Origin: CAZAPO01 sp044841755
Lineage (GTDB): Bacteria > Bacteroidota > Bacteroidia > Flavobacteriales > Flavobacteriaceae
Length of the DNA: 64,000 nt
Direction: 5' to 3'
Assembly (NCBI GenBank): GCA_044841755.1
Contig: JAXOFM010000003.1
Span: forward strand, 350,321-414,320
This document shows positions 17,170 to 27,200 of this stretch, one piece after another (within the stretch, counting starts at the first letter, position 1; each line of letters begins with the position of its first letter). The position numbers and the translations under genes were made by a program. Under the pieces are notes generated by a model. The model saw only the letters and a list, made by a program, of their open reading frames with translations. It had not been told where the DNA came from and ran no database searches.

Positions 17170-19929
17170 GCAATTCAAAAACCGAGCCATAATTTTACAA
17201 AAATACACCTAAAAGCGTTGCAAACAAACACCTTGAAAATACTTTTTGCTCTAAGTTTTACAGTGTTTATAAACACTTTTGGCTACGCTCAAGATGTACC
17301 TCCTAAAAAGGATAAAATTAAACCAGTAGTTACAAGAGACACTTTAACTACAAAACTATCAGATACGCTTACGGTAAAAACTCAAGAATTACCTGAAATA
17401 ACCCAAGACACCATTACACTTGACAGCATACAAAAACCTAGATTTTTAAAGGATATTGTAAAATATAGTGCTACAGATTATGTTTCAATTAATCAACGTA
17501 CTAAAAAAATATACTTACGCAATAATGCCAAGATTAATTATGAAGACTACGAGATCACTTCAGGAATTATTATAATAGATTACTCCAAAAATGAAGTGTA
17601 TGCTGGTAGATTAAAAGATTCACTTGGTAACTATAGTCAAGCTCCAGTTTTTAAGCAAGGGAGTGATGTTGTAGAACCCGATTCTATTCGTTTTAATTTT
17701 GATACCCAAAAGGCATTAATTTTTAATTCGAAAACCGAACAACAAGGTGGTCACATTATTGCTGAAACCACAAAGAAGGAAAACGATTCGGTATATTTTA
17801 TAGACAGAGGAAAATTTACAACATCTGAAAATCTGGACGACCCAGAATATTACTTTTTAATGCGAAAAGCAAAAGTGGTGCCTGGTAAGAAAGTAGTTAC
17901 TGGATTAACAAATATGTTTATAGCAGATGTACCAACTCCTATTGGACTACCATTTGCTTATTTTCCATTAACACAAAAAAGGACTTCAGGAGTTATCTTT
18001 CCAACTTTTGGTGAACAGAACGATCGTGGGTACTTCTTACAGAACGGTGGTTACTACTTTGCTATAAGTGATTATGCAGATTTAGCCGTTTTAGGAGACT
18101 ATTATACCAACGGAAGTTATGGTATGCGCATAGAAACTAATTATGCGCTAAGGTATAGGTTTAGAGGAAATCTTAGCTTTAGGTTTGAAAACTTGATTAA
18201 TAGTGAACGTGGGTTTCCAGACTATTCAAAAAGCAGTATCTATAATATTCGCTGGTCACACAATCAAGACTCAAAGGCAAGCCCAAGTTCGCGATTTTCA
18301 GCATCTGTTAACTTAGGAAGTAGCAGGTATTATCAACAGTCTATAAATCAGTTAAATGGCTCAAACTTTTTAAATAACAACTTATCTTCTTCTGTTTCAT
18401 ATTCAAAAACATTTGATGGTGAGCCGCAGGTTAACATGAGCATTACAGCTACGCACTCTCAGAACACGCAAACAGAAAGCATCAATATGACGCTTCCTAC
18501 TTTTCAGGGAAGTGTAAGTAGAATTTATCCTTTTGCCCCAAAAATTGGTGCTAAAAAGGGAATTATCCAGAATATAAATTTACAATACAACGCCAGAGCC
18601 GAAAACAGAATACAAACTACAGACTCCTTATTCTTTACCCAACAAATGTGGGAAGATGCTAAATCTGGAATGCAGCATAGTATACCAATTAACACCAACT
18701 TTAAATTGTTTAAGCATTTGAGTATGAGTGCTGGAGCAAATTTTCAGGAAAACTGGACCTTAAAAACAATTAAAAGAGAGGATTTTGTAGAAGGTGAAAC
18801 CCAAGTGGTTACAGATGTTAATGGCTTTGATGCTTTTAGAACATATAACTTTAGTACAAGTTTAGGAACTACACTTTATGGTATGTATACTTTTGGAGAG
18901 GACAAAAAGATACAAGCCATAAGACACGTTATGAGACCTTCTATTAGCTACACAATTTCTCCAGCTTTTGATCAATATTATGATACTTATGAAGTTATAA
19001 GTGCAGATGGATTAACATCTGAAGAAATTGAATACACACGTTTTGAGGAATCGATATTTGGTGTACCTGGAAATAATTACTCGAGTTCTATTGGTTTATC
19101 TATAAGTAATACTATTGAGGCTAAAGTAAGAGATAGGGATAGTACTGCAACAGAACCGAAGAAAATTGACATCTTAAACAGCTTAAATTTTTCCACCTCA
19201 TATAATTTAGCAGCCGACTCTTTAAGAATGAGTCCTGTTCGTGTTACAGGAGGTACGCAGTTATTCAAAAAAATGAGTATCAACTTTGGTGCAACCCTTG
19301 ACCCTTATGCACTTGATAATAACAATAACAAAATTGACACTTGGAATATTAATAATGGTGGTAGCCTGTTTAGAGTGACAAGTGCTAATTTAACCATGAA
19401 CTATTCCTTCTCTAGCAAAGATTTAGAAGGAGACGAAGATCGCACCAACGATAGAGCACGTGAGGAATCATTACGTAGTGGTGGTAGAGATGATGATCTT
19501 TTTGGTAGACCTATGGATTTTTCAGATAAAAGCTTATCTGATGGCAGTAAAGATGAGGAACAAGAAAAGGAAGAAAAAAGCAAGCTATATAATTACAAAA
19601 TACCTTGGAATATACGACTAGCATACGCTTTAAACTACAGTAATGCTAGACGACAAAATGAGATATCTTCTCATTCCTTAATGTTCTCAGGAGATATTGA
19701 TATATCACCAAAATGGACTATTGGTGCTTCTTCTGGTTACGATCTTAAGAATCAAGGAATCACTTATACACAGTTACGTTTTCAGCGTGATCTTGATAGC
19801 TGGAACATGAGCTTTTCATGGATACCGTTTAGTGCCAATAAACAATGGAATTTCTTTATTGGTATATCATCAAGCATACTTAAGGACATTAAATACGAAA
19901 AGCGTCGTCAACGAGACAGACAATTATAA
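17167..19929 (+). CDS. lptD: LptD-like outer-membrane LPS assembly protein
   Basis: The frame codes up to 920 residues: a signal peptide (TLKILFALSFTVFINTFGYAQ), an OstA/LptA-like jellyroll domain (about 80-220, with VSINQRTKKIYLRNNA) and a large C-terminal beta-barrel. It should insert lipopolysaccharide in the outer leaflet. No ATG lies before the signal peptide. Candidate starts are TTG at 17167, 17218 and 17233; 17218 gives a compact signal peptide (MQTNTLKILF). The acidic, Arg-rich stretch near 755-800 is an exposed loop. ridA follows at 8 nt. Confidence 0.85.
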   Translation: MAIQKPSHNFTKIHLKALQTNTLKILFALSFTVFINTFGYAQDVPPKKDKIKPVVTRDTLTTKLSDTLTVKTQELPEITQDTITLDSIQKPRFLKDIVKYSATDYVSINQRTKKIYLRNNAKINYEDYEITSGIIIIDYSKNEVYAGRLKDSLGNYSQAPVFKQGSDVVEPDSIRFNFDTQKALIFNSKTEQQGGHIIAETTKKENDSVYFIDRGKFTTSENLDDPEYYFLMRKAKVVPGKKVVTGLTNMFIADVPTPIGLPFAYFPLTQKRTSGVIFPTFGEQNDRGYFLQNGGYYFAISDYADLAVLGDYYTNGSYGMRIETNYALRYRFRGNLSFRFENLINSERGFPDYSKSSIYNIRWSHNQDSKASPSSRFSASVNLGSSRYYQQSINQLNGSNFLNNNLSSSVSYSKTFDGEPQVNMSITATHSQNTQTESINMTLPTFQGSVSRIYPFAPKIGAKKGIIQNINLQYNARAENRIQTTDSLFFTQQMWEDAKSGMQHSIPINTNFKLFKHLSMSAGANFQENWTLKTIKREDFVEGETQVVTDVNGFDAFRTYNFSTSLGTTLYGMYTFGEDKKIQAIRHVMRPSISYTISPAFDQYYDTYEVISADGLTSEEIEYTRFEESIFGVPGNNYSSSIGLSISNTIEAKVRDRDSTATEPKKIDILNSLNFSTSYNLAADSLRMSPVRVTGGTQLFKKMSINFGATLDPYALDNNNNKIDTWNINNGGSLFRVTSANLTMNYSFSSKDLEGDEDRTNDRAREESLRSGGRDDDLFGRPMDFSDKSLSDGSKDEEQEKEEKSKLYNYKIPWNIRLAYALNYSNARRQNEISSHSLMFSGDIDISPKWTIGASSGYDLKNQGITYTQLRFQRDLDSWNMSFSWIPFSANKQWNFFIGISSSILKDIKYEKRRQRDRQL

Positions 19930-19937
19930 TTCATATT

Positions 19938-20318
19938 ATGAAACAAATAATTACTACAAACAAAGCTCCTGCTCCTATTGGACCATATAATCAAGCTGTA
20001 CTTAGCGGAAACACTTTATATACTTCTGGACAAATTGCCTTAAACCCAGAAAATATGGAGTTGGTTTTAGACGACATAAAAACCGAAACCAAGCAAGTAA
20101 TGGAAAACATGAAAGCTGTTTTAGTAGCTGCTGACATGAGTTTTGAAAATGTAGTAAAGACTTCTATCTTTATTAGTGATATGAACAACTTTGGGCAGAT
20201 AAACGAAATATATGGTAGTTATTTTGAGGAAGCAACTGCTCCAGCAAGAGAAACCGTTGAAGTAGCTTGTTTACCTAAAAACGTGAACGTAGAGATCAGT
20301 ATGATAGCTGTAAGGTAG
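19938..20318 (+). CDS. ridA: RidA family enamine/imine deaminase
   Basis: The 126-residue protein has the full Rid fold: IGPYNQAVLSGNTLYTSGQI near 18-37 and the C-terminal PARETVEVACLPKNVNVEIS, with the substrate-binding Arg near 104. It hydrolyses reactive enamines and imines from PLP enzymes. Usual length. It lies 8 nt after lptD. A decayed copy of its last 16 codons is at 21022-21072. Confidence 0.95.
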   Translation: MKQIITTNKAPAPIGPYNQAVLSGNTLYTSGQIALNPENMELVLDDIKTETKQVMENMKAVLVAADMSFENVVKTSIFISDMNNFGQINEIYGSYFEEATAPARETVEVACLPKNVNVEISMIAVR

Positions 20319-20382
20319 TTCTATTTAACATCAAGATTAGTGATGTGAATACCTAATACTCTAAAACCCTAACAACTTTACT

Positions 20383-20868
20383 TTACAGATGATACGCTTG
20401 GTTATGCACTAAGGTATTACCACAATTACTACACGTTCCGGCAGATGCTGCTCCTCCTGCACATCCTTTCCCACATGTATAGTGCCATACTCCAGCTGTA
20501 TTTTTACCAGCTTCATTAGTTTGAGGGTTCATAAAAGGAATGGAATTCGACGTATTATCTACATTAGAGTTATTATTATGATATGCCTGATTATGTGCTA
20601 ACAGATTTCCACAGTTTCCACAGTTAACTGCAGATTCGGCTCCTCCATCGCAACCATTTTTACAAGTATAGTGCCATACCTTTCCTGTATTATTTGAGGG
20701 ATTAGAACTAGTCGTATTAGGAGTTGTAGTATTTGTTGGAGTAGGCGAACTTGAAACCTCTAAAGGTTTAGTTGTGTCTATTTTTGTTACGTTAGCCTTG
20801 TCATTACAGGCATAAAAAGAAATAATAGAACTAGTCAACAGTATAGTAAGAATCTTAGAATTTTTCAT
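20383..20868 (-). CDS. Lipoprotein with two cysteine-rich WHYTC...HNQAYH motifs
   Basis: From the ATG at 20868 the protein has 161 residues with a lipoprotein signal (SIISFYAC, Cys 21). A Ser/Thr/Asn/Pro-rich linker follows, then two copies of a 35-residue motif: WHYTC, GC-GGA-SA, C-NCGN, then HNQAYH. Each copy has four Cys and two or three His, like a small zinc-ribbon or similar metal site. The frame also extends upstream to 20961, but that lacks a signal and the 20868 start is better. The gene sits inside one arm of a segmental duplication, so it may be an insertion. Family not known to me; surface or periplasmic metal-binding is inference. Confidence 0.75.
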   Translation of the reverse strand: MKNSKILTILLTSSIISFYACNDKANVTKIDTTKPLEVSSSPTPTNTTTPNTTSSNPSNNTGKVWHYTCKNGCDGGAESAVNCGNCGNLLAHNQAYHNNNSNVDNTSNSIPFMNPQTNEAGKNTAGVWHYTCGKGCAGGAASAGTCSNCGNTLVHNQAYHL

Positions 20869-20968
20869 AATGCATTCTTTAAATAAGTTATTTATAAATT
20901 TCGAGCTAAGCGAAGTTAGTCTTTTTACAGCTAAAAAACAATACATAATGTTAGGCATCACGCCTATA

Positions 20969-21020
20969 AATTATTGATACATAGGTGACAATCCCTCCAT
21001 TGGTCTACTTTGGAAGTTAC
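20969..21020 (-). pseudogene. Remnant of the GlcNAc-kinase 3' end
   Basis: On minus, it reads NFQSRPMEGLS then shifts frame, against NFQRRPIEGLVTYHINNL at the end of the intact kinase at 21184. One base is lost near the end. It abuts the ridA remnant. Too short to code for anything. Confidence 0.7.
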
Positions 21021-21021
21021 T

Positions 21022-21072
21022 TTTTCACCTAAAAATGTGAATGTGGTGATTAATGTGATTGTTGTAAGATAG
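21022..21072 (+). pseudogene. Remnant of the ridA 3' end
   Basis: In frame it reads FSPKNVNVVINVIVVR and stop, against CLPKNVNVEISMIAVR and stop at the end of the intact ridA. The stop position is kept. No upstream part of the gene is present; the sequence to its left is the kinase remnant. Confidence 0.72.
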
Positions 21073-21183
21073 GTAGTTTCGTTAATTAGTGCGGATGAAA
21101 TCGTTTTAATGTTTTATAAACAACCTTAAGGAAGTTAGTTGTTTTTACAATAGAAAATCAATACGCGATGTTAAGTATACGGT

Positions 21184-22044
21184 CTATAAATTATTGATAT
21201 GATAGGTCACCAATCCTTCAATAGGCCTACGCTGGAAGTTTCCAACCCTAAAGCCCATTTCTTTAGCTACTTGACGAACCTCATCTTGCGCATAAAAAGC
21301 AATAGATCCAGCAAAATGTACTGGAACTTCATCCAAAACTTCTTTATACTGCATGATATAGTTACGTGTAAATAATCTAATACCATCCTTTATAAGCTTA
21401 TTGATGTATTCAGATTCTTTATTCAAGAACATAAATTCAGCAAAGGAGGCTAAATAAGCATTTGGGTTAGGTTGTTTGTACAGGTTGTACTTTATAAAAT
21501 CAGAATCGAGATTAAAACGTTCGTCAAAAGACACACGAATATCTTCTGGCATGTGGTTAAAATAATAATCACGTATAAGTTGTTTCCCAAAATAATTACC
21601 AGAAGCATCATCCATTAGGCTATATCCCAACGATTTTACTTTCTGTTGCATTTGATGACCATCAAAATAGCTGCAATTAGATCCTGTACCTAATATGCAG
21701 ACCACAGCAGCTTCATGATTATGGGAAATAGTTGAGTATACGGCTGCATAAGTATCTTCCTTGATAACCACTTTAGCATTAGGAAATATATCTTCTAAAA
21801 CCTCTTGCAATAACAAAACTGGTTTTTCAGTACCGCAACCAGCTCCATAGAAAAACAAATGAGTTGCGCGCTCGCTATTACCAACAAGTACATCGTTCTT
21901 CCTAATGGTTTTACGAAGTTTTGTTTCAGAAAGAATAGCAGGATTTAAACCCTTAGTGCGTTGTTTATCAAATAATTGCTTGCCATTTTTATCAATGGCT
22001 AACCAATCACATTTTGTAGAACCGCTATCAACAATTAAAATCAT
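21184..22044 (-). CDS. BadF/BadG-type ATPase, probable N-acetylglucosamine kinase
   Basis: The 286-residue protein is an ASKHA-fold kinase. The N-terminal phosphate-1 motif is MILIVDSGSTKCDWLAID, a second glycine-rich ATP motif is VVCILGTGSNCSYFDG (near 120), and HFAGSIAFYAQDEV lies near 247. This set matches the GlcNAc/glucosamine kinase-like proteins of Bacteroidota, which phosphorylate amino sugars from cell-wall recycling. It follows gap after 62 nt containing a terminator, so it may have separate transcription. Substrate not proven. Confidence 0.83.
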   Translation of the reverse strand: MILIVDSGSTKCDWLAIDKNGKQLFDKQRTKGLNPAILSETKLRKTIRKNDVLVGNSERATHLFFYGAGCGTEKPVLLLQEVLEDIFPNAKVVIKEDTYAAVYSTISHNHEAAVVCILGTGSNCSYFDGHQMQQKVKSLGYSLMDDASGNYFGKQLIRDYYFNHMPEDIRVSFDERFNLDSDFIKYNLYKQPNPNAYLASFAEFMFLNKESEYINKLIKDGIRLFTRNYIMQYKEVLDEVPVHFAGSIAFYAQDEVRQVAKEMGFRVGNFQRRPIEGLVTYHINNL

Positions 22045-22057
22045 GAATAAAAGGTAA

Positions 22058-22092
22058 AAAATAAGCCATTAAAAAACTTAACGGCTTATTTT
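22058..22092 (-). terminator. Terminator after gap
   Basis: On minus, an inverted repeat AAATAAGCC-GTTAA / TTAAT-GGCTTATTT with one mismatch is followed by a T-run. It separates gap from the kinase gene. Confidence 0.8.
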
Positions 22093-22106
22093 AATTTTGA
22101 AAACAA

Positions 22107-23099
22107 TTATAGGGAATTTACATGCAATGCCAGGTCTACTAATTTGTTTGAATACCCAAACTCATTATCATACCAAGACACTACTTTAAAGAAATTCGAA
22201 TTTAATTCAATGCCTGCACCAGCATCAAAAATACTAGTGCGATCATCACTTACAAAGTCTTGAGATGCTACAGGCTCTTCAGTATATCCTAAGATATTCT
22301 TTAAAGGACCAGAAGCAGCTTCTTTCATAGCTTGTTTTACTTCTTCATAAGAAGTAGCTTTTTCAGTCTTAACCGTTAAGTCAACAACAGAAACGTTAGC
22401 AGTAGGTACTCTAAACGCCATACCTGTAAGCTTTCCGTTTAATTCTGGAATTACCTTACCAACTGCTTTAGCAGCTCCTGTTGAAGCTGGAATAATATTT
22501 AATAAAGCACTTCGACCTCCTCTGTAATCTTTTCTTGAAGGACCATCAACTGTTAACTGCGTTGCAGTTGTTGCGTGTACTGTAGTCATTAATGCTTCAG
22601 CTATTCCAAAGTTATCATTGATCACTTTAGCAATTGGTGCTAAACAGTTAGTAGTGCAAGAAGCGTTAGAAACAATATTGTCACTAGCTTTTGCTTTGTG
22701 ATGGTTTACTCCCATTACAAACATTGGAGCGTCTTTACTTGGTGCTGAGATTACTACTTTTTTAGCACCAGCATCTATATGATATTGTGCAGTATCTAAA
22801 GTTGTAAAGATACCAGTACATTCAGCTACTACATCTGCTCCAACAGCATCCCACTTAAGCTCCTTCGGATCTCTTTCTGCAGTGATTCTAACAGTATTTC
22901 CGTTAACTACTAGGTTTCCTTCCTTAACTTCTACATCACCATCAAAACGACCATGAACAGAATCGTATTTTAATAAATATGCCAAATGCTCTACATCTAA
23001 TAGATCATTAATTGCTACCACATCTACATCTGGTCTATTGACAGTTGCTCTAAATACTAGTCTTCCAATTCGACCAAATCCGTTAATTCCTATTTTCAT
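22107..23099 (-). CDS. gap: Glyceraldehyde-3-phosphate dehydrogenase, type I
   Basis: The 330-residue glycolytic enzyme makes 1,3-bisphosphoglycerate with NAD+. The N-terminal dinucleotide fold is INGFGRIGRLVFRA, the catalytic loop is SNASCTTNCLAP (Cys near 150) and the substrate motif is TVDGPSRKDYRGGRS; all are intact. It lies 22 nt downstream of pfkA and is surely co-transcribed with it. Type I (not the archaeal type) by sequence. Confidence 0.97.
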   Translation of the reverse strand: MKIGINGFGRIGRLVFRATVNRPDVDVVAINDLLDVEHLAYLLKYDSVHGRFDGDVEVKEGNLVVNGNTVRITAERDPKELKWDAVGADVVAECTGIFTTLDTAQYHIDAGAKKVVISAPSKDAPMFVMGVNHHKAKASDNIVSNASCTTNCLAPIAKVINDNFGIAEALMTTVHATTATQLTVDGPSRKDYRGGRSALLNIIPASTGAAKAVGKVIPELNGKLTGMAFRVPTANVSVVDLTVKTEKATSYEEVKQAMKEAASGPLKNILGYTEEPVASQDFVSDDRTSIFDAGAGIELNSNFFKVVSWYDNEFGYSNKLVDLALHVNSL

Positions 23100-23121
23100 T
23101 TGTGTTAATTATTTCTCGTTA

Positions 23122-24108
23122 TTAAGTTGACATTATGTCTGAAACTCTTAAGAGTTCCATATTTATTTTAGATTTTCCTTTAATTGCTTTCTCTAAAGGT
23201 GTAAGCTCCATTTTGTTATTCTTAAGTCCAACCATGAAGTTAGATTTCCCATCAAGTAAACTCTCGACCGCCTTCACTCCCATTCTACTTGCTAAAACTC
23301 TATCAAAACATGTTGGATCTCCACCTCTTTGAATATGACCGAGTACTGATACTCTTACATCATAATAAGACATGTGCTCATCAACATAGTCCTTAAGTTC
23401 AAAAACATTTTTTCCTATTTTATCACCCTCAGCAACTACAACAATACTTGACGACTTCCCTCTTCGCTTACTCTTGTTTAATGATTCTAATAAGCGGTCT
23501 AGACCTAGATCTTCTTCTGGAATAAGTATTTCTTCAGCACCACCTGCAACACCAGCGTTCAAGGCTATATGACCAACATCTCTACCCATAACTTCAATAA
23601 AGAATAAACGGTCATGTGAGCTAGCTGTATCTCTAATTTTATCGATAGCTTCAACTACTGTATTTAAAGCAGTATCAAAACCAAGTGTATGCGAAGTACC
23701 AAAAATATCATTATCAATAGTTCCAGGAATACCCATTACTGGGAAATCATATTCTCCATTAAAAACCAAAGCACCTGTAAAGGTTCCATCTCCTCCTATA
23801 GTAACTAAAGCATCAACCCCTTCTTCTTTTAAGTTCTCGTATGCTTTTTTTCTTCCTTCTTTAGTTCTAAATTCGTCAGATCTAGCAGACTTTAAGATAG
23901 TCCCACCTTTATTGATAATACCTCTAACACTTCTTGCATTAAAAGGTTTGAAATCACCTTGAATAACACCATCATAGCCATGGTAAATACCTACACACTC
24001 TACATCATAATATGCACAGGTTCTTACAACTGATCTGATTGCTGCATTCATACCAGGAGCATCTCCTCCTGAAGTCATTACACCAATCTTCTTTATTTCT
24101 TTTGACAT
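23122..24108 (-). CDS. pfkA: ATP-dependent 6-phosphofructokinase
   Basis: The 328-residue enzyme makes fructose-1,6-bisphosphate. It has GVMTSGGDAPGMNAAIRSVV (ATP loop, 9-28), the catalytic GIPGTIDNDIFGT (near 126-138) with the Asp base, and VSVLGHIQRGGDPTCFD (near 250). The glycine in the GGDGTFTG motif fits ATP rather than PPi use. It is the first gene of the pfkA-gap unit. A 14-bp perfect palindrome lies in its upstream gap. Confidence 0.96.
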   Translation of the reverse strand: MSKEIKKIGVMTSGGDAPGMNAAIRSVVRTCAYYDVECVGIYHGYDGVIQGDFKPFNARSVRGIINKGGTILKSARSDEFRTKEGRKKAYENLKEEGVDALVTIGGDGTFTGALVFNGEYDFPVMGIPGTIDNDIFGTSHTLGFDTALNTVVEAIDKIRDTASSHDRLFFIEVMGRDVGHIALNAGVAGGAEEILIPEEDLGLDRLLESLNKSKRRGKSSSIVVVAEGDKIGKNVFELKDYVDEHMSYYDVRVSVLGHIQRGGDPTCFDRVLASRMGVKAVESLLDGKSNFMVGLKNNKMELTPLEKAIKGKSKINMELLRVSDIMST

Positions 24109-24180
24109 TAATGTTAATTTAAGAAGAGTAAAATTAGTGAATTTTAGAGCTTTAATTGGTGTTATATACCCAGATTTTAC

Positions 24181-24206
24181 TCAAAAACAACCTCAAACGT
24201 TTGAGT
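24181..24206 (-). promoter_or_regulatory. Palindrome between tamB and pfkA
   Basis: CTCAAACGTTTGAG (24192-24205) is a perfect 14-bp palindrome. On minus it is followed by GTTGTTTTTGAGTAA, which can also pair with the TTACTCAAA upstream. It may be the tamB terminator or an operator upstream of pfkA; sequence alone does not choose. Confidence 0.5.
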
Positions 24207-24229
24207 AATTTTAAGAAGATAAAAACTAC

Positions 24230-27200
24230 CTAATTATTGACCTTAGTGGTCTTTTTACTATCTGCTTTCTTGTAGTTGATAAAGTCAGGTGAAAATTTGC
24301 TAGAAGGTTCTTCTTCAACGTCTTCATTCATTTTCTTTTTGCTGAATACTTTCTGGAAAAGCTCCTTAAGATTATCAAACTCTACATTATACGAAAGCCC
24401 TACACCTTGGGTGTAGCCAATTTGCTCACCAAAATAGCGAATGCTATTCTCACGATTGAAGAACTTAAGAGATAATGTTCTATCTTCATTAATCAACATT
24501 TCTACCTCAAAATTTCCTGCAATAACCGTTTCACTAACACCACCTATTGGGACACCAACCTGACCATTGACCAATATATTATCACTCAATTTGGTTGATA
24601 GCGTTACACCTACTCTACTATCTGTTTCAAAGTCTGGAGTTGCTTGCCCTAATTGAAAATCGAGTCCTAAGTTAACTTTACCATCTTTAGAAGAAATAAT
24701 CTCATTAAGCATAGATTGTATTCTATCTGAAACCAATCCAAAAGCATCTTGAGAATCAAAGCTTATTTCGCTTTTAAAAGATCCATAAAGTAACAGCCAT
24801 ATTACTTGAAGCTCTTTACTTTCTTTATCATTTAGGCGATATTGTAACTCTGAGTTGAGTGTCGAGTTTACATTTGGAAAACTTAGATCATAATCTATAT
24901 TAGGTTTTTCAAGTTCCTCGGTTAAATGAATTTTTACTTCAACAGGAATGCTCTGGTTTATAGGATTTTCTAATAATACTGATGGGTTTGCTCTTATTTG
25001 ATCATAAACAGCTTCTATATTAATCTCTGCTTTCAATGGGTCACCATCCCAAACCAATGTGCCTCCGGGAACCACATTAAACTGTTTTTCAATTACATTT
25101 TCATAATTAAAATTATAGCTTCCTTCAGAGATGATAAAGTCTCCATACATTTCAAAAACTCCGTTGGTAGTAATTGTCGTCAGCAATCCACCATTACCAC
25201 GTCCTTTTATTGAGCTTCCTGTTCCTCTATCCATAATGATTTCAATCTCTGCATTTTCATTCACATCAAGATCAAAATTCATTTCCAACCCTTTAACCTG
25301 ACCTAACACTTCTTGTTCATCAGTCATTTGTGAATATTTCTCCTGTTCACTTATGATTCTAATAAATGAATTATCACCAAAGGTTTGACTGTCGGTCATT
25401 GGGATGTTAAACACCGTTCCTTCTTCTGAAGATACTTCGGCTTTTATCACCAACTGATCTGTTGGTCCTTGAACATAAATATTACCTGCAACAAAGGCTC
25501 TTCCGTAATAGAGTGCATCTTCTTCGTATTCAGTATTCAAAACAAGTAATCTATCAGAATCTATATCGAGGTTTAGCCTCCAACTAGAAAGATTCACATG
25601 ATCTACATTTCCACTTATTGTTGCTCTAGAGAAAAATTCTGAATCTGTTAATCGCGCGTTATTAAAAACAAAACTCTGACGTTCTAAATCTATAATAGTT
25701 TCGTCCTCAAAACCATAATCAATATTTAAATACGGAATACTAATTCCTCCACCATCTAAACTCAGTTCTCCATTAATTTGCGGTCTTTGCAATCTTCCTG
25801 AAACCTTTGCGTTACCAGAGATCTCACCTCGAATATTCGTAATTACACCTTCTCCAAACGGATTTAAAGGATCAAGAATAAACTTATCAAAATCTATATC
25901 AAGATTAATTGTTGAGCGATTACCTGAAAAATCTAAATTACCAGTTACAGCTAATGTTTCATTATCATCTTCTTTCAAACTTACATCAACCGTATAATTT
26001 ATTAAAGATTGATTTCCACTTATATCTGCATTAAAAGAACCAAGGTTAAAGTCGTTTACCTTAAAATTATCAATAGTAATATTTGAGGTTGGAATATATA
26101 CTCCAAGATTTTGAGTAATGTTAAGTTTTCCATTCACACTTCCAGCAAGTGATAAACTATCAATAACTGGAGTAACTTTAGCAAGTTCAACATTATCAAA
26201 ATCTAGATTTATATTCTTGGTTGTAGAATCTTTAACTACTCCATAAAGGTTCATTATCTCATCATCATGACTCAATCTCAAAGCTTTTAGCGTAATTTCT
26301 CGAAAGTTTCTATCGAACTCTATCTTATTAAACTCATCCTTCCTTTCGTTAATATACCACTCATTATCCTTGAATGTTACATTGGATTTTCTAAAGCCTA
26401 GAACAGACTTGTTTTCTTCGTTAATGGTATAGAAGAGATTTAAATCAAAGTCATCAACATTTTCAGCACCTCCTTTAAAGTCCGTTTTAATGAAAAGCGT
26501 ATCATTTTTTGTCACATTAATCAAACTAAGTTCAGAAATATCATAATGCTTACTGTTGATGTTATCTACTTGAATAAATGTGTTATATACTGGATTATCA
26601 TTATCAACTTCCAAATGAATATCATCAACCTGATAGTCTTTCAGTTTTATTTTAGGTGAATTAAATACTAGCTTGAAATTTTGCGCATTACTCTCCACTC
26701 TACCTTCAAAAAAGGTATTATTGCCTAGTTCTAAATCTGGAACAAAAATTTCAGCAATGGTATTATAAATATTGAATTTAAAGTTGATGAACTGATCCGA
26801 AGCAATATCATGTGGCTGATAGTTTGCATAAATACTTCCTAAGGAATTATCTACTAGTTTAATAATGTCGTTAAATGCAAACTTTCCGTTTAGACTTCCT
26901 CTTACAATGTCTGGTGAATTAACGTCTATAAACCTAACCTCTTCTTCAAATCGTGAAGAAATAGAAAAATCTTCAAAATAATATTCGTTATTCTGGTTCT
27001 TGTAATTAGTATTTCTAAATCGAACACTACCAACTGCATCATCCATATTACTAGCGTTCATATTCATTCTAACGTTGCTAGTTAGCACAGAAACAGTGTC
27101 GTTCTTTGAAAAATTTAATGCTCGAAGGTTTGCATGCTCAACATTTGCTGTAAAGTCATATTTCTTGACATTCTCTGAAAAATCTATCAAACCGTTAAAA

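Larger units (their letters stand above)
20907..21245. repeat. Diverged direct repeat from a ridA-nagK segmental duplication
   Basis: Positions 20907-21020 and 21127-21240 align over about 110 nt at roughly 75-80 percent by eye; both contain CTATAAATTATTGATA and a GlcNAc-kinase 3' end. The first copy is only a remnant of the kinase end; the second is the live gene. Together with the ridA remnant this fits tandem duplication of a ridA 3' end-spacer-kinase 3' end segment. Confidence 0.75.

Noticed and set aside
20869..20961. N-terminal extension of the Cys-rich lipoprotein
   Set aside because: The extension would hide the lipoprotein signal; the ATG at 20868 gives a proper lipobox.
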